Source: Pirellulales bacterium
Lineage (GTDB): Bacteria; Planctomycetota; Planctomycetia; Pirellulales; JAICIG01
Assembly: GCA_025924495.1 (NCBI GenBank)
Contig: JAICIG010000126.1
Location: 1 to 18,277 of the forward strand
DNA length: 18,277 bases
Direction of reading: 5' to 3'
Shown: positions 8,029 to 15,790 of the stretch, piece after piece
How positions within the stretch are numbered: position 1 is the first letter of the stretch
Layout of the letters: every line of letters begins with the position of its first letter
Notes under the pieces: generated by a model
Told to the model about the DNA's origin: nothing
The model's input: only the letters and a program-made list of their open reading frames with translations
The model's database searches: none
Position numbers and translations under genes: made by a program

Positions 8029-9030
8029 TCAGGGAGCGGCCATATTTTCGGCCGCCAAAACCTTGGGCAATATGCGGCTGATTTGATTCAGGAATAGCCG
8101 CCTGAGCGCGTCGTAACCGCGGTCGTTCGGGTCTTCGAGATTTTCGTAGAGCCAGTAGTGCGGATCGGCGGCGCAGTAATGGGCATTCCAGAACTGAGTG
8201 CAATGGATGCCGTGTCCCAAAAACTCGTCGTGCATATCGACCAGATGCACGTTGTCTCGTTCTTGGGCGCACTGTTCAATCACGCGGTTGTAGGCGGCCA
8301 GCACTTGCAGCCCCTCAGGCCACGCTGGCAGCCCGGCATGCTCTGCGTCGCCGACGCCGTCGGTCGGGTCGAAGATATTGGCGACGAAGAACTGACAGCC
8401 GCCGGGAAACTTTGCTTCGATTCCTTCGACCATGGCGTCAAGCCGCGCAGCGAAACTGTCGATCCACGGGCGGGCCTCAGCGAGCGTCGCGCCGTACATC
8501 GCGCCTTCCCGCGGCGGCGTACGGCCATAGTTATGAATCACATCGTTGCCGCCGGTCGTGAGCAAAACGATTCCGAATGTCTCATCGTCTTGCGGCACGA
8601 TCTTCGATACCAAGATTTCTGCATGCTCCAACGATGTCGAACCCGACAACGCCACGTTGCTCATTCGCAGATTCGGCAAGACGCGTTTAAGATTGATGCC
8701 TCGCAGGTCCTCGAACTCATCTTTGGGATTTTCAATCAGGCGGTCGAAGTAGCCATGCCCCCTGGGCGCTCCAAACCCTGCGGTTACGCTATCGCCGAAC
8801 CCAACGACTAACACTGGCCTGCTGGTCCAGACTGCCTCGAACGCTTGCCGCGACACGCTCGGCCCTGCCGGTCCCGAGCCAATGGGGCGAGCCAGCCAAA
8901 AGTGCCTATATGCCAGCCCGCCAAGAATGACTGCCGCGCCGATTGCAGCCAGCACGAACTTTCTGGCGCGCCGTTGCCGCTGGGGCTGCAATTGTTGACC
9001 CAATAAATTGCCGTCGGGAGTCTCAGTCAT
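8029..9030 (-). CDS. Membrane-anchored SGNH/GDSL hydrolase-like protein
   Basis: A 333-residue protein with an N-terminal membrane anchor (about 24-45, after a basic stretch RQRRARK) and an SGNH-hydrolase domain outside the membrane. The nucleophile block is VVGFGDSVTAGFG (Ser81), block II is NVALSGST (Gly130) and block III is TTGGNDVIH (Asn162). The C-terminal block is less standard: DPHYWLYENLEDPNDRGYD (about 289-307) offers Asp289 and His291, but spaced DxH rather than the usual DxxH, and HGIHC (about 273-277) offers further histidines. The family acts as esterases or lipases on acyl or acetyl groups; the substrate is unknown. It is minus strand, diverges from the helical-repeat gene, and is separated from the DUF1501 gene by about 200 bases. 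The ATG at 9030 has no evident Shine-Dalgarno sequence. Confidence 0.85.
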   Translation of the reverse strand: MTETPDGNLLGQQLQPQRQRRARKFVLAAIGAAVILGGLAYRHFWLARPIGSGPAGPSVSRQAFEAVWTSRPVLVVGFGDSVTAGFGAPRGHGYFDRLIENPKDEFEDLRGINLKRVLPNLRMSNVALSGSTSLEHAEILVSKIVPQDDETFGIVLLTTGGNDVIHNYGRTPPREGAMYGATLAEARPWIDSFAARLDAMVEGIEAKFPGGCQFFVANIFDPTDGVGDAEHAGLPAWPEGLQVLAAYNRVIEQCAQERDNVHLVDMHDEFLGHGIHCTQFWNAHYCAADPHYWLYENLEDPNDRGYDALRRLFLNQISRILPKVLAAENMAAP

Positions 9031-9083
9031 GACTTAAATGCGCGGAACGAGCTTCAGCCAAGCGAGAGGAACGGAATTCGCCT

Positions 9084-9089
9084 ATTCTA
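9084..9089 (-). promoter_or_regulatory. Weak candidate -10 element for the SGNH hydrolase gene
   Basis: The minus strand reads TAGAAT, five of six matches to TATAAT, 53 bases before the ATG at 9030. No convincing -35 element is seen at the right spacing. Confidence 0.2.
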
Positions 9090-9127
9090 ATCGGATCGAG
9101 CCAGAATCGTCGCCTGACGGCGCGTTA

Positions 9128-9156
9128 TTGAGAGCAGTCTTGGCAACCACTAGAAT
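9128..9156 (+). promoter_or_regulatory. Strong sigma70-type promoter candidate
   Basis: TTGAGA (9128-9133, five of six matches to TTGACA) and TAGAAT (9151-9156, five of six matches to TATAAT) are separated by exactly 17 bases. Transcription would start near 9163, giving a leader of about 35 bases before the ATG at 9198 with its AAGGGG ribosome binding site. This is the best promoter match in the window. Confidence 0.6.
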
Positions 9157-9197
9157 CAAGGCCGCTCAAAATTCGTTCTCATAACAAGGGGCAATCA

Positions 9198-10733
9198 ATG
9201 CCGGTGGCGGCGATTCGTGCTGCGATAATCTTCGCTGCCTCTGCGTCCTTTGTCTGGGCGGCACAGCCGATGCCCGAGCGGGCGGCTGTCGCGGCGGCCC
9301 AGCGCGTTGTACTTGATACCTACCGCAAGGAGATCGGCGGCGGCGACAAATTGGCTGCGGTGCGAACGCTGCTGATCGCTGCCGGCGGCAGCACGGACGA
9401 CAACGTTGGCCAGGCAGCGCTTTTTATGGCGGCAGCCGACGTCGCAGCCGATGCCGGCGAGTTGCGATTGGCTTTTCAGGCCGTAGACGAAATGGCTGCG
9501 CATTTTGAGATCAATGCGCCCGACGTGAAGGTCAAGTACATCGAGGCGGCCGTCAAAGACGCGCGAACCGCGGATGCCCGAACCGTGCTGATCCAATGTG
9601 CTTTGGAACTAATCGACGAGGCCGTGCAGGCGGGGCGCTTCGAAGCGGCCGATGCTGCGACCAAGGTTGCGCAGTCGACGGCCGCCAAATTGCGCGATGC
9701 CGAGTTGCGCAAAGATGTGGCGGCCGCAAAGCGCGCCTTGGACGCGCGACGCAAGTCGCGAGACGTTGCGGAAAAAGCGATTGCCGACGCCTATACAAAA
9801 TTGAAGACGGCTCCTGATGATCCGCGAGCGAATACGATCCTCGGCAAGCATCTGGCGTTTGAGCAGAACGACTGGTCCGCGGCGATGAGTTATCTTCTCA
9901 AGTCTGATGAAAGCGCCCTACGCGCCGCAGCCAGGGAGGACGCCGGTCGTCCCACCGAGGCGGCGATGCAGATATTGGTTGCCGACGCCTGGTGGAGTTT
10001 GGCAGAACGGGGCTCGGAGCGCGACCGAGCGGGATATCGCGACCGAGCGGTGTATTGGTACTCGCAAGCTCTGCAGAAAGCCACGGGATTGCTTCGCGTG
10101 CGTGCCGAAAAAAGGATTGAAGAAGCAGATGCCTTGGCAAGCGAGTCGGCTGCTAAGCAGGCGTTGCAAGGAGGCAGTCCGCCGGTCGACTTGCTCGCGC
10201 TAGTTGATGTAAAGCGCGACGCCGTTGCAGGCCAGTGGACGCTCCAGAACAGGCGACTCGACTCTCCGAAATACTTCGGGGCGCGCATCGAATTGCCCTA
10301 CCAATCGCCTGACGAATATCGCCTCGCGGTGATCGCCCAACCCTTGGACGAGCCAAATGCATTGGTTCTTGGACTACGCTTGGGCAGACATCGTTTTATG
10401 GCGAACCTGAATTATACGACGCCAGATGGGACCTTCAGCCAGTTGGAGCATGCCGGCGGCGCCGCCGCTGCGATGAACAAAGGCGCCGTGTTCAAGAAGG
10501 GGCGTCCCTCTCAGGTTATTTGCACAATCCGCAAAGGAGTAGTGCAGGTGTCGGTGGATGGCCGCGACGTCATTGCGTGGCGCGGCGACTCCGAAAAATT
10601 AAGCCTCACTGATTACTGGAACACGCCCAACCAGAACGCCTTATTCCTCGGCGCGTACGACTGCCGCTATCGGATTTACAGTGCGACGCTGAAGCCGCTC
10701 TCCGGCATCGGACGCCCGTTGATCGGCGAATGA
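9198..10733 (+). CDS. Secreted protein with helical repeats and a C-terminal beta domain, function unknown
   Basis: A 511-residue protein. Residues 1-21 form a signal peptide ending near SFVWAAQ. Residues about 25-330 are alanine-rich and helical, with TPR-like character, including AAMSYLLKSDESALRAAA, DAWWSLAER and RDRAVYWYSQALQKATG followed by VRAEKRIEE. Residues about 340-511 are beta-rich: VDLLALVDVKRDAVAGQWTL, a GARIELPYQSPDEYRL stretch, and a repeated motif similar to the jelly-roll or LamG-like tails of other planctomycete proteins. I recognise this architecture from planctomycetes in general but cannot name a family, and no catalytic motif is evident. The ATG at 9198 has AAGGGG about 7 bases upstream. 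The gene is a plus-strand single unit between the SGNH gene (divergent) and the DUF1549 gene (convergent). Confidence 0.85.
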   Translation: MPVAAIRAAIIFAASASFVWAAQPMPERAAVAAAQRVVLDTYRKEIGGGDKLAAVRTLLIAAGGSTDDNVGQAALFMAAADVAADAGELRLAFQAVDEMAAHFEINAPDVKVKYIEAAVKDARTADARTVLIQCALELIDEAVQAGRFEAADAATKVAQSTAAKLRDAELRKDVAAAKRALDARRKSRDVAEKAIADAYTKLKTAPDDPRANTILGKHLAFEQNDWSAAMSYLLKSDESALRAAAREDAGRPTEAAMQILVADAWWSLAERGSERDRAGYRDRAVYWYSQALQKATGLLRVRAEKRIEEADALASESAAKQALQGGSPPVDLLALVDVKRDAVAGQWTLQNRRLDSPKYFGARIELPYQSPDEYRLAVIAQPLDEPNALVLGLRLGRHRFMANLNYTTPDGTFSQLEHAGGAAAAMNKGAVFKKGRPSQVICTIRKGVVQVSVDGRDVIAWRGDSEKLSLTDYWNTPNQNALFLGAYDCRYRIYSATLKPLSGIGRPLIGE

Positions 10734-10833
10734 ATCGCACCTCGCGTCGCTGCGTTTAAATTCGCAGAAACCCGCAACGATATTCCCTCATGAACGGAGA
10801 AGGCAGAGTTTCCGAGCATCCGTAAGCGGGCAA

Positions 10834-10845
10834 GAGCGCGCGCTC
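10834..10845. terminator. 12-base palindrome between converging genes, possible terminator
   Basis: GAGCGCGCGCTC is a perfect palindrome in the 120-base gap between the helical-repeat gene (plus) and the DUF1549/DUF1553 gene (minus). It could serve as a hairpin for either, but there is no strong T-run on either side. Confidence 0.25.
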
Positions 10846-10853
10846 GAAGCAAA

Positions 10854-13094
10854 TTAATCCTTAAACATAAACTCAGGCGTATTCAGCAGCGCCCAGAGCA
10901 GATCTTCGGTCGCCTGGCGGCGGTTGCCTTGGCTGGCGGCGAAGATCTGAACGCCGATTTGCACTTCCTCGCTCACAGGCACCCGGTTGTAGGCCAACAG
11001 GTAGATTTCTTCGACAATCTGCTCAGACGTTTTGTCGCTGGCGGCCAGCTTCGCGCAGCGGCCGGCGTCGCTGGTGACTTTGGCGTGCAAATTCGGGGCA
11101 TTCATCAAGTGCAACGCCTGTACGACGGTCGTGTCGGGCGTGCGCTCGCAAGGCGGATCCTGGTTGGCGTCAGGCCGGCCGAAGGCATCGAGAAAGAGCG
11201 AATCGACGCGATGCGTCCAGATTTCCATCGCCCGCGATCCAGGCGGCATGCCGGCGAAATTCTCGCCGACTTCCGTAATGTCGCAGACGGCGTCGAGCAG
11301 CACCTCGGCCCGTAATCGCTGCCGATAGTGCCGCGAGTAATTGCGAGTATCGGTCACGTTCCGCGCGTTCGGCAACGACGAGAGACCGTAGACGTGAGAA
11401 GTCATGATCGTCCGCAGCAGCTTCTTCTGATCGAAGCCAAGGCGGCGGAATTCGTCGCCGAGGGCTTTCAACAGGGCGGGATTGCTGGCCGGGTTCGTCG
11501 CGCGAATGTCATCGACCGGTTCGACCAGGCCCCGGCCCATCAGGTCGGCCCACAGACGGTTGGCCTGCACCTCGGCAAAGAAGTGGTTTTCAGGCGACAG
11601 CATCCACTCCGCCAGCGCCTCGCGCGGATCGTCGTCCGGCTTGATCTCGGGGGCCGTGCCAAACAGCGGCTTCGGCGCCAGCGTCTCGCCGGTCAGCGGG
11701 TGCTGCACCGAGCCTTTATCGGCCGTGTACACCATCTCTTCGCCGCCCGAGATCGGCGGCGAAAGGCCGACTCCCTTGTGGCCAATGCGCGCGAAGTAGG
11801 CGGCCAGCCCATAAAAATCGCTCTGGGCCCAAACCTCGAACGGATGATGGTGGCACTTGGCGCATTCCAGCCGAATGCCGAGAAACAGTTGGCTGACAGT
11901 CGTCGTGATTTCGTCGGGCGTGCGGCGGTCGCGAAACAACGTCACCGCGCCATTGCGCCAAGTGCTGCCCCGCGCCGTGATCAGCTCTCGCGCGAACTCG
12001 TCGTACGGCTGGTTGCGACGGAAGGCGTCTCGCAAAAATACGTCGAGACTGAGCGTGGCCTTGATGCCGACGCGGTAGGCGTTCGGCCGCAGCAGATCGG
12101 CCCACTTGCTGGCCCAGAAGTCGGCATACTCGGGGCGCTCGAGCAGCCGATCGACCAGCGCCTCGCGTTTGTTCGGCGACGTGTCGGCCAGGAAGGCGCG
12201 CGTTTCTTCGGGCGTCGGCAAGCGGCCGATCACGTCGAGGAAGGCGCGGCGCTGGAAGGTGCTGTCCGACGCTGATTCGCTAGGGAGCATGCCAAGCTTT
12301 TCAAGCTTTTCCCAAACCAATCCATCAATGAAGTTCTTGCGCGGCAGCGAAGCGTATGCGGCTGGGTCCGGCTTGTCGGCGAGCGGAATCACGGTATTCC
12401 AGGTGGCGATGAAGCCCATATAGCGCGCCATGATGGCGGCGTCGCCGGCCAGCATGCCCGCCTTGACTAACCCTCGGTCATTAACCGCCACAATCGCGCT
12501 TTCACTCGATTGAAAATCGGTCAGCGCCGTGACGTCCCGAATGGAACCGTCGGAGTAATGTGCCGTTACGCTCAGTTGCTCTTCGGCGCCGGCGGCCAGC
12601 ACGTGCTCGGCGGGCGTCAGCGAAATGCGGACCAGTTCGGCATCGGCCGTCGTCTTGCGCGGCATGCCTTGTTCGATCCAGCGGCGGATCAACAGATACT
12701 CAGGCCCGCCGAACTTCAGACGCTCGCCGCCGCCATGCGGCAGCCGCGCAGCCGCCTTCCGCAACAGCAGGCTGTTGTCGGGCGCGGCGGGAAATAGCCG
12801 ACGGCCGCGCGCATCTTTGACCAAGCTGGCGTAATCGAATTCAGGATCGAACCCCAACAGCGACAACTGAAAGCCGTTTTGCCCTCGCGACTTGCCATGG
12901 CAGGGGCCGGAGTTACAACCCGCCTTGGTCAGAATCGGCAGCACATCCAGCTCGAACTTGATCGTCGCTTGAGCCGGCAACGATGCCGACCTGGCCTCCG
13001 ACGCGGCTTCGCCCGCGCGAACAGCGCTCGCCGAGAGGAACACAAGCACCCAGGCGGCGGAAACCACGCGACGAACAAGCGATTCGCACAGCAT
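10854..13094 (-). CDS. DUF1549/DUF1553 (PSCyt2/PSD1) exported protein with cytochrome-c-like motifs
   Basis: A protein of 746 residues from the ATG at 13094; an in-frame GTG at 13103 adds three residues and neither has a clear ribosome binding site. A signal peptide covers about 1-27. The N-terminal domain carries CNSGPCHG (Cys60, Cys65, His66), a variant heme-attachment-like motif with four rather than two intervening residues, then KSRGQNGFQLSLLGFD. A bacterial Ig-like (Big_2-type) domain follows (about 155-240), with HYSDGSIRDVTALTDFQS. DUF1549/PSCyt2 occupies about 252-447 and ends with a true CxxCH motif, CAKCHHHPF (Cys411-His415). DUF1553/PSD1 occupies about 490-720. Such proteins are planctomycete hallmarks, often encoded next to DUF1501. 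Heme binding and electron transfer are suggested by the motifs but not established. The protein is exported, and the gene lies between the aminotransferase and helical-repeat genes. Confidence 0.93.
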   Translation of the reverse strand: MLCESLVRRVVSAAWVLVFLSASAVRAGEAASEARSASLPAQATIKFELDVLPILTKAGCNSGPCHGKSRGQNGFQLSLLGFDPEFDYASLVKDARGRRLFPAAPDNSLLLRKAAARLPHGGGERLKFGGPEYLLIRRWIEQGMPRKTTADAELVRISLTPAEHVLAAGAEEQLSVTAHYSDGSIRDVTALTDFQSSESAIVAVNDRGLVKAGMLAGDAAIMARYMGFIATWNTVIPLADKPDPAAYASLPRKNFIDGLVWEKLEKLGMLPSESASDSTFQRRAFLDVIGRLPTPEETRAFLADTSPNKREALVDRLLERPEYADFWASKWADLLRPNAYRVGIKATLSLDVFLRDAFRRNQPYDEFARELITARGSTWRNGAVTLFRDRRTPDEITTTVSQLFLGIRLECAKCHHHPFEVWAQSDFYGLAAYFARIGHKGVGLSPPISGGEEMVYTADKGSVQHPLTGETLAPKPLFGTAPEIKPDDDPREALAEWMLSPENHFFAEVQANRLWADLMGRGLVEPVDDIRATNPASNPALLKALGDEFRRLGFDQKKLLRTIMTSHVYGLSSLPNARNVTDTRNYSRHYRQRLRAEVLLDAVCDITEVGENFAGMPPGSRAMEIWTHRVDSLFLDAFGRPDANQDPPCERTPDTTVVQALHLMNAPNLHAKVTSDAGRCAKLAASDKTSEQIVEEIYLLAYNRVPVSEEVQIGVQIFAASQGNRRQATEDLLWALLNTPEFMFKD

Positions 13095-13142
13095 AGCAAG
13101 CACGGCAGGAAGGCGGGGCGGGAGGACGGACGCAACCCCTTC

Positions 13143-13171
13143 AGTCTAGTCGTGCCGGCGGAATGGAGCAA
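13143..13171 (-). promoter_or_regulatory. Weak candidate promoter of the DUF1549/DUF1553 gene
   Basis: On the minus strand TTGCTC (13166-13171) and TAGACT (13143-13148) are 17 bases apart, matching consensus at three and four positions. The -10 lies about 48 bases before the ATG at 13094. The 211-base gap upstream of the gene makes a promoter here likely, but the match is poor. Confidence 0.25.
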
Positions 13172-13314
13172 ACCGCCGAAAAGGCTGATATTGAGACAGG
13201 CGAGCCGGAGGCCCTCAGCTCAGTTTTTCCGGAGGAAAGAACTACTTGCGATTCTCGAACGCCGAATCGCCACGATAACGACCAAGATCTCAGACAAATC
13301 CAGGCGACCCGTGA

Positions 13315-14448
13315 TCAGGCGACCGCCTTTAGCACCGCTTGCAGCTCGGCCAATAATCGCTCGACATCGTGCATGGTGTTGTAGCCGTGCACGGCGATGC
13401 GCAAGCGGCCGGCGTGGCTCATGACGTGGATGTTCTGTGCGTGCAAGTGACGGTAGAGCGCGTCTGCCTGCGGATGCCGGAAGGCCATAATGCCGGCGAC
13501 ATGCTCGGGCTCGTTCGGCGTGAGTAATTCGACCGGCAGTTTTGTTAGCCCTTCCAGACAGGCGAGCACCAGGGGCCGCGTCGCCTTGTCGATCGCCTCA
13601 ACGCCAACGCCGCGGATGTAATCGAGCGCGGCGCGGATGGCGTATACGGCCGGAAAGTTCGGCATGCCAACGGTAAAGCTGGCGGCGCCGGCTTTGCTGA
13701 CGGCGCGATCAAAGCGAGCCGGCCCAAAGGCGTCTTCCAGATTGAACCAGCCGCCCGCCGGCACAGTCCAATCCTGGGCGCGTCCCGGCGGCACGCCGAC
13801 CAGTCCTCCGCCGTGCGACGCGAGGATCCATTTATGCGTGCTGCTGACAATCAGGTCGACGCCCTTCAGCTCGAGCGGAACGCGCCCGAGCGCCTGCGTC
13901 ACGTCGACCGCCACCAGCGCCGGCGAGTGCTTGCGCACGGCCGCGATCACTTCTTCCAATCGCAAGCGGAAGCCGTTAAAGAAGCTGACCAGCGAAACGG
14001 TCACCAAACGCGTCTTGGGGCTGAGCAATTTGACGAGATCTTCCACTCGGAGCGCGCCTTGTCTGGCCCGCCAGACTTTGGTCTGCGCCGGGCAATCGGG
14101 CTGCAGCCAGGGGGTCGCCCCGGCAGGAAAATCGAGCTCGTTGATAACGACCTCGTCCCCGTCCTTGAGATGCAACGCCATGGCAGCCAGGTTGTACGCT
14201 TCCGACGAGCAGGAGCAGATGCTCACTTCGGCGGCCGACAGCCCGTAGAACTCAGCGACCAGCGCCTTGGCGGCCTCCCACTGGGCGAAGTGCGGTTCGC
14301 GGCCATCCATGCCCAATTGCTTGTCGCGGAAGTATTGATTTAGCGCTTCGCCGACGGCGAGCGGCGGAATGCCTTCCGCAGCCGTATTCAGATAGGTTTT
14401 GCCGGCGAGCGAAGGAAAGTCTTTCAGGCGCGACGATTCGGTGAGCAT
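13315..14448 (-). CDS. Class V PLP-dependent aminotransferase (cysteine desulfurase-like fold)
   Basis: A 377-residue fold-type I PLP enzyme of aminotransferase class V, a family containing cysteine desulfurases, isopenicillin-N-epimerase-like enzymes and kynureninase relatives. Visible landmarks are LNTAAEGIPPLAV near the N-terminus (about 20-32), SCSSEAYNLAAMAL (about 79-92) where PLP phosphate is usually held, VDVTQALGRVPL (about 181-192) with the PLP-nitrogen Asp182 and Gln185, and the Schiff-base lysine in SSTHKWILASHGGG (Lys206). The C-terminal domain includes ALYRHLHAQNIHV and RIAVHGYN. The flexible active-site cysteine loop typical of SufS/IscS is not evident, so a desulfurase role is doubtful; the substrate is unknown. 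It lies downstream of the leucine-rich-repeat gene on the same strand (84-base gap). Class assignment is firm, specific function open. Confidence 0.9.
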   Translation of the reverse strand: MLTESSRLKDFPSLAGKTYLNTAAEGIPPLAVGEALNQYFRDKQLGMDGREPHFAQWEAAKALVAEFYGLSAAEVSICSCSSEAYNLAAMALHLKDGDEVVINELDFPAGATPWLQPDCPAQTKVWRARQGALRVEDLVKLLSPKTRLVTVSLVSFFNGFRLRLEEVIAAVRKHSPALVAVDVTQALGRVPLELKGVDLIVSSTHKWILASHGGGLVGVPPGRAQDWTVPAGGWFNLEDAFGPARFDRAVSKAGAASFTVGMPNFPAVYAIRAALDYIRGVGVEAIDKATRPLVLACLEGLTKLPVELLTPNEPEHVAGIMAFRHPQADALYRHLHAQNIHVMSHAGRLRIAVHGYNTMHDVERLLAELQAVLKAVA

Positions 14449-14532
14449 GGCGGGTTCTCAGGAGGGCGGAGATTCAGGCGGGAGATTTCCGCAAGATTAC
14501 CAGCAACCGGGGCCAGGCTCAAATCCGTTTGG

Positions 14533-15564
14533 TCAGCGAATCGTCGCGGCGCGCCCGAGATTCCTTTCAAACGCGTCGGCGCCGGCAAATGTGACGGCCG
14601 TCTTGCCGAGATGGAGGATTTCAAGATTCTTGAGGGGCTGAAGCTTCGCCAGCCCGGAATCCGTCAATGACGTGTTGTAAAAGTACAATCGTCGAAGTTC
14701 GGCCAATCCGGCGATGTATTCGAGCCCTTCGTCCGTTAAGGGCGAGTGGCGCAACGAGAGCAGCTTCAACTCGGCCATGTTATTCAGATGATTGAGGCCG
14801 CTGCCACTGACTCGCGAATGATCAAGTTCCAAGACCTCCAAACGGCGCAGATTGGCAAGGTGAAGAAGCCCTCGATCAGTGATGGAAGACTCTCCGAGCG
14901 ATAGGATGCGCAAATTCTTCAACCGAGAGACGAGCCGCAAACCTTCATCGCTCACTGTCGATCGCCGCGCAATGAGTGCGCGCAAACTAGTAAAGTGCGA
15001 AAGCTGATCGAAGTCCTCATCGCCGAGACGTCGATCGCCTACGTCAAGAACCTGGAGATAGGGCAACGCTTCGAGCGTCTTCCACGTGAAAGCGGTCCGC
15101 GGTTGAACTTGAACGACCGGTCCGTCGCCGCGCCAATATCGGCGCCAGTCGCTGTGCAGCGCCCAATTGCCATGTGACCCCGAGGCGATCTCTTGACCGT
15201 CGATGTCGACGGCGCCATTGCCGCTCACCAGCCCATGAGTATACCCCGCACTTGGGAAAGCAATGCAGACCACCTCTCCATACCGGGCGTCCTCGACGAC
15301 CTGTTCGAGCGAGCCTTTTTCCTGTCGCTGCGAGTCGTAGATGGGGCGGTTGACTGCGACGAGCGGATTCGGCGCGGCGACCGGCTCGCGTAAGATCCAG
15401 ACGGCTCCGCCGGCTCTTTGCACCACGGCGATCGCTGGTTCCTGTCGGCGAATGCGATCGAGCCGCATGCCGAGCTGCGCGAGCGGCACGCTGGCTAGCA
15501 CAACCAACGCTAACAACGCACGCAGGCTGAGTTGGAACCAACGCCGCTTATTGCGAGCCGACAT
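14533..15564 (-). CDS. Membrane-anchored leucine-rich-repeat protein
   Basis: A 343-residue protein. The N-terminus has a basic RNKRRWFQLSLRALLA stretch and one membrane helix (about 13-31), of a kind common in planctomycete proteins. A beta-containing region of unclear type follows (about 45-155). Residues about 166-335 form about seven leucine-rich repeats of about 24 residues of the type LxxLxxLxLxxSxITDxGLxxL, for example LKNLRILSLGESSITDRGL, then LRRLEVLELDHSRVSGSGL. These are the GL-type repeats often found in planctomycetes, generally taken as protein-binding surfaces; the partner is unknown. The ATG at 15564 is supported by AAGGAGG 7 bases upstream. The gene is followed by the aminotransferase and may be co-transcribed with it. 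Confidence 0.88.
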   Translation of the reverse strand: MSARNKRRWFQLSLRALLALVVLASVPLAQLGMRLDRIRRQEPAIAVVQRAGGAVWILREPVAAPNPLVAVNRPIYDSQRQEKGSLEQVVEDARYGEVVCIAFPSAGYTHGLVSGNGAVDIDGQEIASGSHGNWALHSDWRRYWRGDGPVVQVQPRTAFTWKTLEALPYLQVLDVGDRRLGDEDFDQLSHFTSLRALIARRSTVSDEGLRLVSRLKNLRILSLGESSITDRGLLHLANLRRLEVLELDHSRVSGSGLNHLNNMAELKLLSLRHSPLTDEGLEYIAGLAELRRLYFYNTSLTDSGLAKLQPLKNLEILHLGKTAVTFAGADAFERNLGRAATIR

Positions 15565-15571
15565 TGCCGCG

Positions 15572-15578
15572 CCTCCTT
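15572..15578 (-). promoter_or_regulatory. Ribosome binding site of the leucine-rich-repeat gene
   Basis: The minus strand reads AAGGAGG, ending 7 bases before the ATG at 15564. It is one of the strongest Shine-Dalgarno matches in the window. Confidence 0.65.
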
Positions 15579-15689
15579 GGGGTCGTCAGACCGGCCAATT
15601 CTATGCTTTCCAAACGCTGTGGCGCCACTCGGCTTGCGGCATTCAGCAAAGCGGCTTCGCTTTTGTTCCCAACGTTAGCGTCCGCCAAC

Positions 15690-15717
15690 CGACGCCTCGC
15701 AGTGGAGGCGACGCCTC
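15690..15717. repeat. Overlapping direct and inverted repeats upstream of the LRR gene
   Basis: CGACGCCTC occurs at 15690-15698 and again at 15709-15717. CGCCTC (15693-15698) also pairs with GAGGCG (15705-15710) across a 6-base loop. The element lies between the YSPVVT terminator and the start of the leucine-rich-repeat gene, so it might be a second hairpin or a regulatory site for that gene. Confidence 0.4.
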
Positions 15718-15720
15718 AAC

Positions 15721-15757
15721 GAAAACGGCTCCGCGAAGCGAAAGCGTCGCGGAGCCG
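15721..15757 (-). terminator. Intrinsic terminator of the DUF1573-YSPVVT operon
   Basis: CGGCTCCGCGA (15726-15736) pairs perfectly with TCGCGGAGCCG (15747-15757) across a 10-base loop that can itself close by two more GC pairs. On the minus strand the 11-base-pair stem is followed directly by TTTTCGTTG. It lies 34 bases after the stop of the YSPVVT-repeat gene, as expected for a rho-independent terminator. Confidence 0.75.
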
Positions 15758-15790
15758 TAAGCTCGAATCGGTCGTCTCGGCGATCGGCCC

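Noticed and set aside
7860..8081. Short plus-strand frame between the DUF1501 and SGNH genes
   Set aside because: It begins at a GTG, overlaps the end of the SGNH gene in antisense, and has no recognisable features.
10750..10767. CTGCG/CGCAG hairpin after the helical-repeat gene as terminator
   Set aside because: The stem is only 5 base pairs with an 8-base AT loop and no following T-run, too weak to call.
11328..12275. Plus-strand open frame of 315 codons opposite the DUF1549/DUF1553 gene
   Set aside because: It is antisense within a secure gene; the long length is explained by high GC and codon bias.
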